Below are positions 22,735-33,149 of a stretch of DNA of 64,000 nucleotides, one piece after another (within the stretch, counting starts at the first letter, position 1; each line of letters opens with the position of its first letter). This stretch comes from Cryptomeria japonica (Eukaryota; Streptophyta; Pinopsida; Cupressales; Cupressaceae). The position numbers and the translations under genes were made by a program. The DNA lies in assembly GCF_030272615.1 (NCBI RefSeq), contig NC_081405.1, positions 153,467,113 to 153,531,112 of the forward strand. Direction: 5' to 3'. The notes beneath the pieces were generated by a model that worked only from the letters and a program-made list of their open reading frames with translations, ran no database searches and had not been told where the DNA came from.

Positions 22735-24058
22735 TTGAAGATATCACAAAATTGCAAAGTGTCTTGTTGGATACCGGGATGCAACTTTTGCAATTCTCAT
22801 ATGAGATTTAAAACACTAAAAGGGAGTTTCAAAGGTCATCTCCTTGGCACTTCAAAGTTGGGTTTTTAACCATCAGAAGTTTAAGGGCATGTTTTTCTGA
22901 CTGCGCCATTCAGTTGCAGAGGGCGTAGAAAGAGTCATAATTTCATGGTTTCTGTAATATTATCTGGTATTTTGAAGAGTACCTAAGGTTCTTCAAAACT
23001 CTGTTGTTTGCAGAAACAATGCCATTGGATTTTGAGGTCTCATGTATCATTAGATTCAAGGTTTTAGTGCTAGGGCTTTGTTGCTGGATAAATGCCAAAA
23101 AAAAAAGCATGTCTTTTAGCTGAGGTAATGTTGACGTGTATTTTGTACACCATCATACACAGAATAAAATACCAATAGGCATCTTATCCTCTCTTGAGAA
23201 AATAGTCTCTAACTGCTGAAGATTCGCGTAAAGGATCAGTTAGGAAGACTCCAAGGTTCTTTTAGTAGGGTCTCTACGTGTGGACAAGCTTCCAGCGGTA
23301 TGATGTGATTTGCTGTTTCCTCCAAGGGGCCTTACGTATTCCGAAAGTTCAAGATTTGCTAAACTAAGGAAACTATTCAAAAAAAAACAAAAGGAGTAGG
23401 GTTTGAAAGAGGTCTAATCTAGTCTAACCCTATGAATGACTTAGTATGGACAAGACTTGGCAAGATTCAACCAACTTCAATTTTGCCATAAGATAACAAC
23501 TCAATTGAAATTAGTGCGATCTTCTAAGGTAATAAAATGATATTCAATGCATCAAATATCATGGACACTACCACGAAGGTACATATCCAAGATACAATAA
23601 TGATTGAAGGTTAAGGGACTCAAAGTATTCTCCAGTTGACCACGCAAGGAGTTCCTACAATCAGCAAGAAGCTAGTGGTTTGGATTACGAATCCTACCAA
23701 AGATCAAGTCTCACACAATGTCCTTCAAACTAACAAGCTACTTTGATTGAGCACAATTCAAGTAAATCAAACAACCATGAAGATAACTCAAGAAATTTGC
23801 AACAAAACACCATAACTTCAATATTTCATTGATTTCCAAATCATCATGTACAACAATTGCTTGAATTCCTCTCTTCAAAACTCAATCTTGCTACAAAATA
23901 AAATTGCTTCTAACTCTAATCTCTCTTCTCTATTACATCAACTATTGACTATTACACACTCTTTTTATTGAAATGAAAAATGAGGGTATAAATAGCATCC
24001 TCAATTACAATGAAAGGTCCAGATTGAAAGTAGATCAACAGACAAGATCATGACACCT

Positions 24059-24076
24059 AAACCCTAATTAGGGTTT
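24059..24076. repeat. palindromic telo-box
   Basis: AAACCCTAATTAGGGTTT, a perfect 18-bp palindrome made of two back-to-back plant telomere-type motifs, about 100 bp past the stop codon of the long minus-strand frame. Unit D has a 16-of-18 version at about 20986-21003. Confidence 0.85.
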
Positions 24077-24179
24077 GTTACAAATGGCCTCCTTTTTACT
24101 GAACAATATTAAATGCATAGCCAAATATTAAATTTTGGCACAAAAACCTAGGAGACATAAACCAATGAGAAATAAGATG

Positions 24180-27100
24180 TCATGTCATCTGTAACAACCT
24201 TTCATCTAGAATCTTATTCCCTTTCCAATTCTCTTTCTTAGCATATGCAATGAATCTTGAAACGATTCCTTCGATTTTTGCAATTGGAATCTCGGGAAGA
24301 TTCTTCACACTCTCTTCTAAGTGGATGACCTGATCGAATGCATCTAGAAGAGCTGCGTCCCATGAAGGTTCAAGTTCCTTCGTCCTTTCAATTAGGAGCA
24401 TGGTGGCAAACATCTGATCATACTGCTCATCTGTAACATTTGCGTCCTTGCAAAAGATGACCTTGATTCTATCCTCTAGTTCCTGCATATCCACATCTGT
24501 CTCGACCTCGATCCTTCTGCCAAGAATGGTACGAAGTACCTCAAATACTCTGTCCTGGATAGGATTGATCACCTCCTCAACTTGGCCACATCTAGTACTG
24601 ATGTCTTCAAAGAAAACACTCTTCATATGGAGTAAGGTTGACCAATGAAACAAACTGTGAGATTCTCCATCCAAGATCTTCTCTTGTGCTAAGACCTTCC
24701 TTGATGTGTGTCTAATAACTTTCAAGACAGGAATGATAACATCCTTGGTATGGGCGAATGCAGCGACTGTTATCATCAAATTGTGGATCATCTCAAGAAC
24801 TTGGATAGCTTGATGAATAATCTTCATCATCCTTGTAACAAACTCTATGGCCACTGTATGAGATCTATCCATCCAATTACTTGTACGTTGGACCATGTTC
24901 CTGAATCTTTCTGCTTCATTGATTGATTGAAGCGGAAGTGCTTGCACTGGTGATCTAGCTGGATCCTGACGTCCCAAAGGTTCATTGATGTGACTGAAAT
25001 ATGTCCTCCATGCACCGACCTCTCTCTCAAGCTTTCTGTTCTTCTCCATTTCTTCTCTAAGCTTGTCTTTCAATGCCTCAAATGAATCGGTGGCATCATC
25101 TAAAGTCTGTTCTGCTGTAGAGGGTCCTAACTCAAAAGTCTGTATATCATATTCTTCTGCTAGGATCTCACCTTCATATTTGTCTGCTGCCGGTGTAGCT
25201 ATCTGCAATTTCCTGGATCCAGTCTCATCCCGAATCATCTTGGACATCTTGGTAGCCTTTCTCTTCTCTGTTACTTCATGTGAGCGTCCAACAAGGCTCT
25301 CTAAATCAATTGCATTGTCCTCGTCCTCTACTACGATCACCTTGGTTAATCTTTCCTTCAACCAATCTGGGATAATCGATCTTGTTTCTTGAACTTGAAT
25401 CTCTTTATGCACTATTTCTTCTTGTTTGGGAGGAGATGATATTTCATTGTCTTCTTTGTCTTCATCTAACTCATAGTCTTGGAGAGACCCATCTGGTGAC
25501 CCATGCTGTGCCTGTCCTTCCTCCTGCCTATCGTTCTGTACCATCGACTCCATGGATTCTTCCACTTGAATTGTTCTATTCTCTGGTCTAGAAGAAGTAC
25601 CGGATGATCGATCTCTGTTAGCCTCTTGTTTCTTCTTGGAAGATTCTCTCTTTCCAGGTCTCTCTTTCCTCTTCGAACCTCTTGAATGGAGATTGCCCTC
25701 ACTGGCACATCGAAGGTTTCCTTCACCTGAATTTCTAGGATTAGGATTGCCTTCACTCACTCTAGCTCCACCTTCGGCAGGTTTCTCTTCCAAAGTGAAA
25801 GTCATGGCTATGCCTTGTTCTCTCAACTTCTGATGTTGTATGTCAACCCATCTGCGAGTACAAGACAAGACTGGTGCCATCAAAGTATCTAAATCCACGA
25901 CCTCGGGCTCATTCCAATCTAACCTTATTGTTTTGCTTTCTCGATCATAGGAAGACTGGATATGTCTGCCACTGTCCTGAGCTTGGTCGGCCACTCTATA
26001 AATCTTGCATTTCCTGATGAAATCCAAAGGTAATCTGGAATGCATTTTTCGTTTCACTTCAAGATCATCTAAGAGATTCATCATAAAATCCTCAATCTGA
26101 TACTCATGTCTAAACTTCCTGCCGACTGTCTCCTCTAAATGTCCACGTGGATCAAAGCTTTCTCTCAAAGCAAAAGATGAAAAAGAATACAAGACTAACT
26201 CCCTCTCTGCGTCATCCATAGCTAAAGCATTAGGACATACCTCAACTGAATTACCCAAAATGATAGGTACTGGAACTCCATTCTGATGTCTGTGTCTGAA
26301 TGCCTTCACATATGCTGCCAATTGTCTTGTTACTTCAAGTAACACAATTCTGTCTGTCGGATATCTCGGCAACATGTATGGAGGTAAAGGACATCCATGC
26401 ACTCTAATATAAGTGAACTTCGGAAACTGAATGAACCAAGCACCGTACCTCTTTATGAATTCCTGGGCATCCTGAGATAACCTGTTGTGAATTCCACCTT
26501 GCAACGTCCTTGTGATGTTCATCGTGAAAGTATCATTAACTAACTTGTAGTTGCTCCCTGGCGGATGATGCAAGTAGGCATAGGAATCACAAGCTCTGAC
26601 CTCGCCGGGTCCTCTTCCAATCACTCCTCTGTGAGGTAGTCCTGCGTATTCAACACTCCTGATCAAGGCATAGATGACATATGAACTCATGTGGAAGGAC
26701 TTAGTAGCCTTGAGTCTCCTCAACTGTACGTCTAAGCAATGGCTAATCATCCTAGCCCAATGTATCGTACCTTTTCCCTAAACGATCACCTGGATGAAGT
26801 AAAACATCCACTTCTCAAAATAGAAGGCATGAGGGGCTCCTGTAACTCGGTTGAGCATGGTAATCAAATCTCTGTACTCCTCTTGGAAGTCAATCCTGTG
26901 CGGTGTGTTCGGGACCTTACTCAGACGGGGACGGCTCTTAAGTAGCCAGTTCTTATTGATAATGCTTAGACAAGCATCTGGATCATCTTCGTACACTGAT
27001 CTGGCTCCTTCTATGCTCTTGTATATCATGTCCCTGTGCTCTGGAAGATGAAAAGCTTCACTTATAGCTTCCTCTGAAAGGTACGCCAAAATGTTTCCCT

Positions 27101-27410
27101 CTTTGGACACGATCGTCCTGGACTGTGGATCATAGTGACGAGCACACTCGATCATCAACTCATGGCACTGAACAGCTGGAGGAAAGCCGGCCGCCTTAAT
27201 GATGCCACTCTCTATTATTCTCCGGGCGACAGGTGATGGCTTGCCAATGTAAGGGACCTCTCGAAACTTCTTCGTGTTGAAGTTACCCAAGTTTGTATCT
27301 CCAATGTTGCTCCACTTCGACACGATCTTGGTCTCCACTTCTTCGGTCTTCTGATCTTCTTTCATGAGAGCTGAGCGACTGGTGGATGCTCCCGCCTTCG
27401 GGGTCGCCAT
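24180..27410 (-). pseudogene. 1,076-codon reading frame of unit C, one in-frame stop; function unknown
   Basis: Starts at ATG 27410 (MATPKAGASTSRSAL). An in-frame TAG at 26778-26780 follows codon 210, after which the same frame runs on for 865 codons to the stop near 24180. TAG could be a C-to-T change of CAG. Features, counted across the TAG: an ordered N-terminal half (to about 530) with aromatic-rich stretches (FYFEKWMFYFIQVIV, SFHMSSYVIYALIRSV, RYGAWFIQFPKF); three SEGN-type repeats around 550-580; a basic NLS-like block (KRKERPGKRESSKKK) near 580-595; an acidic linker (DYELDEDKEDNE) near 645; a coiled coil (ALKDKLREEMEKNRKLE) near 780; and a helical C-terminus. No catalytic motif is recognised. 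The N-terminal half is reminiscent of plant transposon-associated or mobile-domain hypothetical proteins, but I cannot assign it. Base composition is clearly GC-richer than the flanks. Near-intactness suggests recent activity or constraint. Confidence 0.7.
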
Positions 27411-28275
27411 ACCTACACAACATTTCGTAATGAGAACTAGATTTTGCAATACATAACATAGATTAGAGAGATCAATTTTAGGAAACTTCATGATAAGTCT
27501 TTGAGTTATCATTTCCTAAAATGAAACGATTGAGCTAGGAATTCAAAATTCAAAATTCAAAATTTAAAATATGACGATGAATAAATAAAACAATAAAATC
27601 AAATCGCCATACCTCAAGAGAGAGCTAACTCTAGAATGCAAAAAGAACAAAATTCGCCTAGGCAAAATGATCGAAAATAGCCTTCAATGTAATCGCCCTA
27701 GCAAAATAGCAATTCGCCACCTTTTGTGTCCTTGACGTGATCTTCAAATTCCCCTTTTAACGTGATCTTCAAGTTCGCACAAATAAATCTCCAAGTCTCG
27801 CACCACCTTTGGATGATGCTAGCATCACCTTGGATGATAGTTCGCACCACCTCTCTTGGAATGAAATTCGCACTTCTCCCTTTGATCGCATATGAGATGA
27901 AAAAATGATAATGTGAAAATAATGATTTTCACCTCTCCCTTTATAGCGCTCACCTCACCATTCACCCTCAAGGCCGACTTGGTAAAAATAAGGCAATTTT
28001 AAACGATTTTTTAATAAAATAACAAGGCCGACCTTTAACATACCAAGCGCTCCAATCGATTTTTTTTATTAATTAATTAATTATTAAATGCCTTTTATTT
28101 CAATTAATAAATTTCGATTTTTTAACAAGGCAAAATAATTAAAATAATTAACAAATGCCAAACGCAATATTTAAATGCCATTTTTAATTAAATATCGATT
28201 TTGCTAGCATTTAAATAAATTCAAAAATGTTTATTTGAGCGCCAAAATATTTTGAAAATGAAGTACACGTACCTC

Positions 28276-30088
28276 ATCGCCTTGGTCCCTTGGAGAGGGA
28301 CAGGAGCGATCCATCATGTTGGTCTCGATTTTTGCATTTTTTGACATTCAACCTCTGCATTTCTACGTTCAAATCATTATTTTTGTCGGGTCCTTCGAGT
28401 TTGATTGACTTGCATGTGTGAAGAGATGCCCTTGGATGTAATATCGCCCTGGTCCCTTGGAGAGGGACAGGAGCGATCCTTGTCTTTTCTCCATTTTAAG
28501 CTCAAATTGGTAATATTTAACGTCCATTTCCCTCTGCATCGCCTTCCAAATGATGTCTAAAACCATGTGCGACTTTATCTTAACGTGATCTTCAAAGGAT
28601 ATCATGTGTTTTGGCAAATATCGCCCTGGTCCCTTGGAGAGGGACAGGAGCGATCCTCATGTCCTGGCTCAAATTTGTAAACATTTGATCTTCGTTCTTC
28701 GTTCATTGTCTTCCAAAGGTCGTCTTTAATTTCGCCAATCCTTGCATGGTCTTGATTTTGAAGGAGCATGAGTGTTTTTAATGAAATCGCTTTGGTCCTT
28801 GTCCAAAGGACAGGAGTGATATAGACTCCTTAGCTTGATTGATAACATTTGGACGTTCCAAACTTTGATATATCACTTTCAAAAGACGCCTTGAACCTTG
28901 TATGACCTCGTGAAGTCTTGGCCTTACGTGATTTTTGCATGAATTAGCCAATGCATTCAATATCGCTCTGGTCCCTTTCTGAGGGACAGGAGCGAAGTTC
29001 AACATTTTGAGCTTGTCTTTACCTTTTTCAACTTGCAATTGTCTTCATCGTGTAGAATGAAGCCTTTTCGATTCCCTTGGATACTTGGGACGTGATCAAC
29101 TTTCAAATTTCATGTCCTTATACAAATTTCGCTCTGGTCCCTTCCTGAGGGACAGGAGCGAACTAGGGATTTGAGTGCAAATTCCTTCAACGTGACGACC
29201 TTTGTAACTTCGTGCTTGATTGAAATGCCTAGAAATACCCTTGCCACCTTGTTCCTTGTCTTGGAGTGTCTTGAATTTTGAAGGGACGACAATATAACCA
29301 TTATATCGCCCTGGTCCCTTGGAGAGGGACAGGAGCGATCTTACTCTTGTGGGCTTTATTTCACTTCGTCATCTTCAAAATTTATATTCAACGGATTCGT
29401 CATGTTCCATTTCATTCATCTATGCCTTGGGATCCACTCAAAATGGGCAAGAAAATCATCTATAACAAAAATCGCTCTGGTCCCTTCCTGAGGGACAGGA
29501 GCGAACTAGGCATTTAGGGTCCTTTGTTGACTCTTCAAAATCTTCAATTTGTCTTCAATAGTTTCATTTCACCTCCTTCCTTGCCATCAAACATAAACTT
29601 GACTTGATCTTTGTCTGAATTTTGCCCTATGAAGAATATCGCTCTGGTCCCTTGGAGAGGGACAGGAGCTAAAATGTACTTCGCCCTGGTCCTTGACTGA
29701 GGGACAGGAGCTAAAATGTACTTCGCCCTGGTCCCTGACTGAGGGACAGGAGCGATTTTGGCATTCTAGACCATTTTTCTTCATGTTTGCTCTTCAAGTT
29801 ATATTCATTTGACAAAACATCTCCCTTTGGACCTCTTCAAATTGTTAAGTCGTTGGAATCCTGCAAGGACAAAGCAATATTTGATTTGTAGCTCCGGTCC
29901 TTCACTGAGGGACAGGAGCGATTTTTCTCCTGGAGGTATTTCTGTGTTCGTGAAAATCTTCAATTTATATTCAATGGAAAGATCTCGCCTTTCTTCATCA
30001 CTTCCAACTCGAAATTCATCTTGGTCCTGCAGGAATAGTAAGATATTTGAAAACGAGCTCCGGTCCTTCACTGAGGGACAGGAGCGAT
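28276..30088. repeat. array of 13 conserved hairpins, about 167/177-bp spacing
   Basis: A core of about 35 bp, reading TCGCyCTGGTCCCT, a short loop, then AGGGACAGGAGCGA, forms a hairpin with about 12 of 14 stem pairs. Copies start at 28276, 28443, 28620, 28786, 28962, 29128, 29305, 29471, 29638, 29680, 29722, 29890 and 30056. Spacings are 167, 177, 166, 176, 166, 177, 166, 167, 42, 42, 168 and 166. The DNA between cores is alignable but much more diverged (recurring CTCAAATT, CTTCCAAA and GATCTTCAAA words), so this is a tandem repeat whose palindromic core is the conserved part. It lies upstream of the long frame in its direction of reading, close to the element end, as binding sites or a regulatory leader might. 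Confidence 0.9.
29638..29756. repeat. 42-bp triplication inside the hairpin array
   Basis: Three hairpin cores only 42 bp apart (29638, 29680, 29722), joined by AGCTAAAATGTACTTCGCC. This is a local short-period expansion within the long-period array. Confidence 0.9.
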
Positions 30089-30492
30089 TTTGCTCCTACA
30101 GGCCAAAATATCATGATTTTACAAGTTTAATCAATTCCCAAGGCAAAAACCAACCATTCCCAATGCCCGGGATCAAAAATCAAAAAAGTCAAAATTTGGT
30201 CAAAATTAGTCAATTGGACAAAAATTCACATTTCATCCTCAATACTTAGACAAATTTAAGCTCTGCACTCAAAATTCCAATTGAAAATAGACCATTCTGG
30301 CGAACTCATTGCATTCAAAATTTGCATTCAACGAAAGAAAGCTCAAAAGCTCTCAAAACTGACTGGATTCTGGCTTGAAAAGACGTTAATTAAAACCCTA
30401 AGGCTAGACCCTAAATCCAGACAACTGACAGACTAACAAAACCTTAAAAAGCAAAGCGAAAGGCGAGCGAAAAACGAGCAAAAAGAGGGGGT

Positions 30493-30509
30493 CCCCATTT
30501 GCAATGGGG
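30493..30509. repeat. terminal inverted repeat CCCCATT-TGC-AATGGGG
   Basis: A perfect 7-bp stem with a 3-base loop, 23 bp before the CA end of unit C. It recurs in mutated form in the fragment at 19136-19187. Confidence 0.85.
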
Positions 30510-30537
30510 CGATGTGTGAAATGGTCACAACAGGTAA

Positions 30538-32174
30538 CTAGGCTTTTGTTCTCAGTAAAAATGCTGTTTAAAAAGGCTGTGTGCCTAGGGTTTTCAGCAT
30601 GAGCTAAGGTTTTCAGCAGGCACTAATATTTTCAATAAAATATCAAGTCTCCACAATAGGAAGCTTGCACAAGGAATTATAGGTGAAGGTGGTAATCTCA
30701 AGTTTTTGGAAGTCCCAGAAGTAGGAGTCTACAACATCGGATGGGCCTGTCAACATTCCAGAGTAGCTATTTTTGTCTATTGTTATTTCGGGAAAGCTGC
30801 TTTCAATAAATAGGTTTCTAGAAGGTTTATTTATAGGCATGTTATTTTTAGCCAGAATCTATTTATAGATTCCCTATCCCTGTAACAATTTTCTTCAGGC
30901 AATTTAGAGCTTACTTAGCTTGCAGGCATTTTTTTAAAGCAGAAACTTCAGTTAAGTCGTTTTCATTTTTATTTTGCTTTGCTTGCAACCATTGTATTTA
31001 GAGCAGAAACTTCAGTTAAGCTATTCTAGTATTTATTTTTTAATAAATTGCTTTGCCATATGATAACTGACTGATGAGCATGCAAATCTTTGTTAAAACC
31101 AATAAATCAGTGCTTATGCACTCAGGTTTTAGAATAGTAATTTTTATAGCAAATTGTTATTGAAATTATTGTTCAACTTATGTGTGTGTGTGTTATGTCT
31201 TGTGAAAGCTTTAGTGAATTGAATATAGATTAGTGATTAGTAAAGACTGTATATTACAGTTGTCATTAATGTGATTGTTGTAGCTTAGTTTAGCACTCTC
31301 AATTGTTTAATTTACAAATCTTGTCGTGAATTTCCAATTCAGTTTTTGTGTACACTCACTTTCAATGTTTTCGTTTTAGCCAAAAGGTTTGTGCATGTTT
31401 GGGCTATCACAAGTTAGGTCGCCAGATGTCATCTTAAGATATAAAAGCTCCCGTTTGTGTGTTGAAGAGCTGTTGCAGCCTTGTGTTCATAATTGAGAAC
31501 AAAAAGATAGGGCAGGTTAAGTTTGCTTGCACTGCATGATTAAACCCCAGAGAAAACTTGTGGATATCGAAAAGCTGTAAATTTGTCCATAATTTATTTT
31601 CAAGGGTTTTTTTATTCAAGTATTTCCTTTAAGGGAGCTAAAAAGCTTACAAGATTGTCTTCTTCATCTCAAATTCGTACTACAAGTATCAAGGTTTCTC
31701 CAGGCATTGAAATCAAATTTATGTTTAAAAGATAACTGTGAAAGTAGTTTCAACTTACAATTTTCCAGTGTAATAACTTTTACTTGCAGGACACCAAGAA
31801 ATAACTAGAGCCGATATTCTATAGGTGCCATTGCTGCAGGAAATGTTCTTTATCTGTTAAAGATGGGCTCGTGTAAACTGTTGTACGTCAGCATAAAATT
31901 CAATTTGATATGTGTTTTTCTTATCTGAAGTAAATGACTATGTGGAGGATCTATTTGACTGCAGTAGAAGACTTAACTTTTTAATCTTTAGAACATCTGT
32001 ACTGACTAACCATTTAAGGTTAGAGTCACATCCTGGTTTGAGTTTGTTTCAACTAAAATTTGCAATACTTTACAGCTTACTTATAGGTGCTTAATAGGCT
32101 AAAATTGAAACAGAGGCTGGGCCTAGTATTGTGAGACACATTTTTCTTCTCACAGTCCATTTTTCTCTTGACAG
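30538..32174. other. 3' part of intron 2
   Basis: AT-rich intronic sequence with GTTTTCAGCA repeats near 30590-30620 and a pyrimidine-rich acceptor region before 32174. No gene or element recognised. Confidence 0.5.
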
Positions 32175-32752
32175 ACTCAGAAAGTGTATACAAAATCTGA
32201 AGTTGCATGGCACAACAAAAGTACTGATTGTTGGATCATTATAAAGGACAAGGTTTGTTGTGTGTCATATTTTATAGTTTCAAGCTTTGCTCTGGGGTGC
32301 TTAAGATTTGCCACGATGATAATTCTGATGGTCAAGCAGTGGAGATGTTTAGGTGATAATGATAATTCTGATGGCCAACCACTGCAGATGTTTAGGTTGT
32401 ATGACTGTACTTTTTCATTGGTTTTTTTTTGAGCTGAAATATTACGAAGTGCAGGTATATGATGTAACTTCCTATGTAGAGGAGCACCCAGGTGGAGACT
32501 CAATACTAGCGCATGCTGGTGATGACTCTACTGAAGGCTTTTATGGGTCAGTATAGCACTAGAAGTTAATTAACATGTTTGAAATGTATCTGTAGTCTCT
32601 GGATAGTTTAAAACATGGTTAGTCTATCATGCTAGTTTGGATTGATATTATAATTTATTAGATTATTGCTGCTTCTGCCTTGCAGCCCACAACATGCTTC
32701 GAGGGTGTTTGACATGGTGGATGAATTTTACATTGGAGATTTGAAGCAGTAG
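32175..32752 (+). CDS. CB5LP: cytochrome b5-like protein, exons 3-5 (heme domain)
   Basis: Three exons with consensus sites: 32175-32252, 32455-32546 and 32686-32752 (TAG at 32750-32752); introns of 202 and 139 bp. The joined frame encodes a complete cytochrome b5 fold: KVYTKSEVAWHNKSTDCWI, then VYDVTSYVEEHPGGDSIL, GDDSTEGFYG, and PQHASRVFDMVDEFYIGDL. The two axial heme ligands are His76 (HPGG) and His99 (PQH) in the 117-residue model. The ending and the HPGGD...PQH pattern match the plant CB5LP type rather than the tail-anchored CB5 isoforms, since nothing hydrophobic follows the domain. The role is probably electron transfer at a membrane, with the anchor at the N-terminus; the partner is unknown. 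An upstream exon is required, because the frame meets TGA at 32169-32171 just before the acceptor. Confidence 0.92.
32315..32400. repeat. 43-bp tandem duplication in intron 3
   Basis: Two copies (about 32315-32357 and 32358-32400) of GATAATTCTGATGG...GATGTTTAGGT, differing at a few bases. It lies inside the intron between exons 3 and 4. Confidence 0.9.
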
Positions 32753-32781
32753 GACAAAGCAAAATATTGCCTTATCGTCAT

Positions 32782-33149
32782 TACCATTTCAATTTTTTCA
32801 AAAAGACAAAAAATCACACATTGTACGAGATCAACATGACTCATTTTAGTTCTCTTGGAGGCAGTAAGACTATATGCATGATTTAAGTGTTAGAATTCAA
32901 TGATTGAATATCTAATATTGATGTCTGGGGATGATGATAATGTTCTTTACCAATATTTGAGCCCTTACCATTTCAATTTTTTCAAAAAGACAAAAAATCA
33001 TGCATTGTAGGAGATCAACATGACTAATTTTAGTTCTCTTGGAGGTAGTAAGACTATATGCATGATTTAAGTGTTAGAATTTAATGATTGAATATCTAAA
33101 ATTGATGTCTGGGGATGATGATAATGTTCTTTACGAATATTTGAGCCCT
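32782..33149. repeat. 184-bp tandem duplication downstream of the stop codon
   Basis: Two adjacent 184-bp copies (32782-32965 and 32966-33149), about 95% or more alike by eye, starting TACCATTTCAATTTTTTC and ending TATTTGAGCCCT. It starts 30 bp after the stop codon, so it probably covers the 3' UTR or polyadenylation region. Confidence 0.95.

Larger units (their letters stand above)
20114..23123 (-). mobile_element. TGTTG...CAACA unit D, truncated or non-autonomous relative of the 7.4-kb unit
   Basis: Begins TGTTGATGTGT at 20114 and tracks the start of unit C (23129): AGAATAAAATACCAA, TATCCTCTCTTGA and the palindrome ACCCTAATTAGGGT occur in the same order, the palindrome about 870 bp in (930 bp in C). 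The long reading frame of C is absent; instead the sequence runs into a TTTGCAC-word array (21873-22470) and a 39-bp duplication. No right end (CACAACA) was found before unit C, so D is either truncated or interrupted by C. The left flank is GGTAC, for which no partner is seen. The orientation is inferred from C. Confidence 0.5.
23129..30532 (-). mobile_element. 7.4-kb TGTTG...CAACA unit C with a long reading frame and hairpin array
   Basis: The unit starts TGTTGACGTG and ends GGTCACAACA, and is flanked by a perfect 5-bp duplication GGTAA (23124-23128 and 30533-30537). TG...CA ends with a 5-bp duplication are the hallmark of LTR-retrotransposon integration. Yet I find no gag, protease, RT, integrase or internal LTR copy. 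In minus-strand order it holds an inverted-repeat terminal motif (30493-30509), the hairpin array (30088-28276), an AT-rich segment, a 1,076-codon frame (27410-24180), a palindromic telo-box (24076-24059) and about 930 bp of 3' sequence. It could be a giant solo LTR of a LARD-like element with a captured gene, a non-autonomous unit mobilised in trans, or a new element type. It is the best-preserved mobile element here. Confidence 0.75.
6724..32174 (+). other. giant intron 2 of the CB5LP-like gene (about 25.4 kb)
   Basis: Proposed donor GTATGT at 6724 and acceptor TTTTCTCTTGACAG ending at 32174. Inside lie a 5S-derived retroposon, a gypsy relic split by a hAT-like element, a copia relic with another hAT-like element, and two TGTTG...CAACA units, together about 19 kb. 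All are listed separately. The intron call depends on exons 1-2 and 3-5 belonging to one gene. Confidence 0.55.

Noticed and set aside
28276-30088. CRISPR-like array of spaced palindromes
   Set aside because: The host is a plant, there are no cas genes, the spacers are long and mutually homologous, and the period is 167-177 bp. It is a tandem repeat with a conserved hairpin.
30493-30540. Helitron 3' end (hairpin then CTRR)
   Set aside because: A hairpin is present, but CTAG lies about 30 bp away and a 5-bp GGTAA duplication is seen. Helitrons make no duplication.
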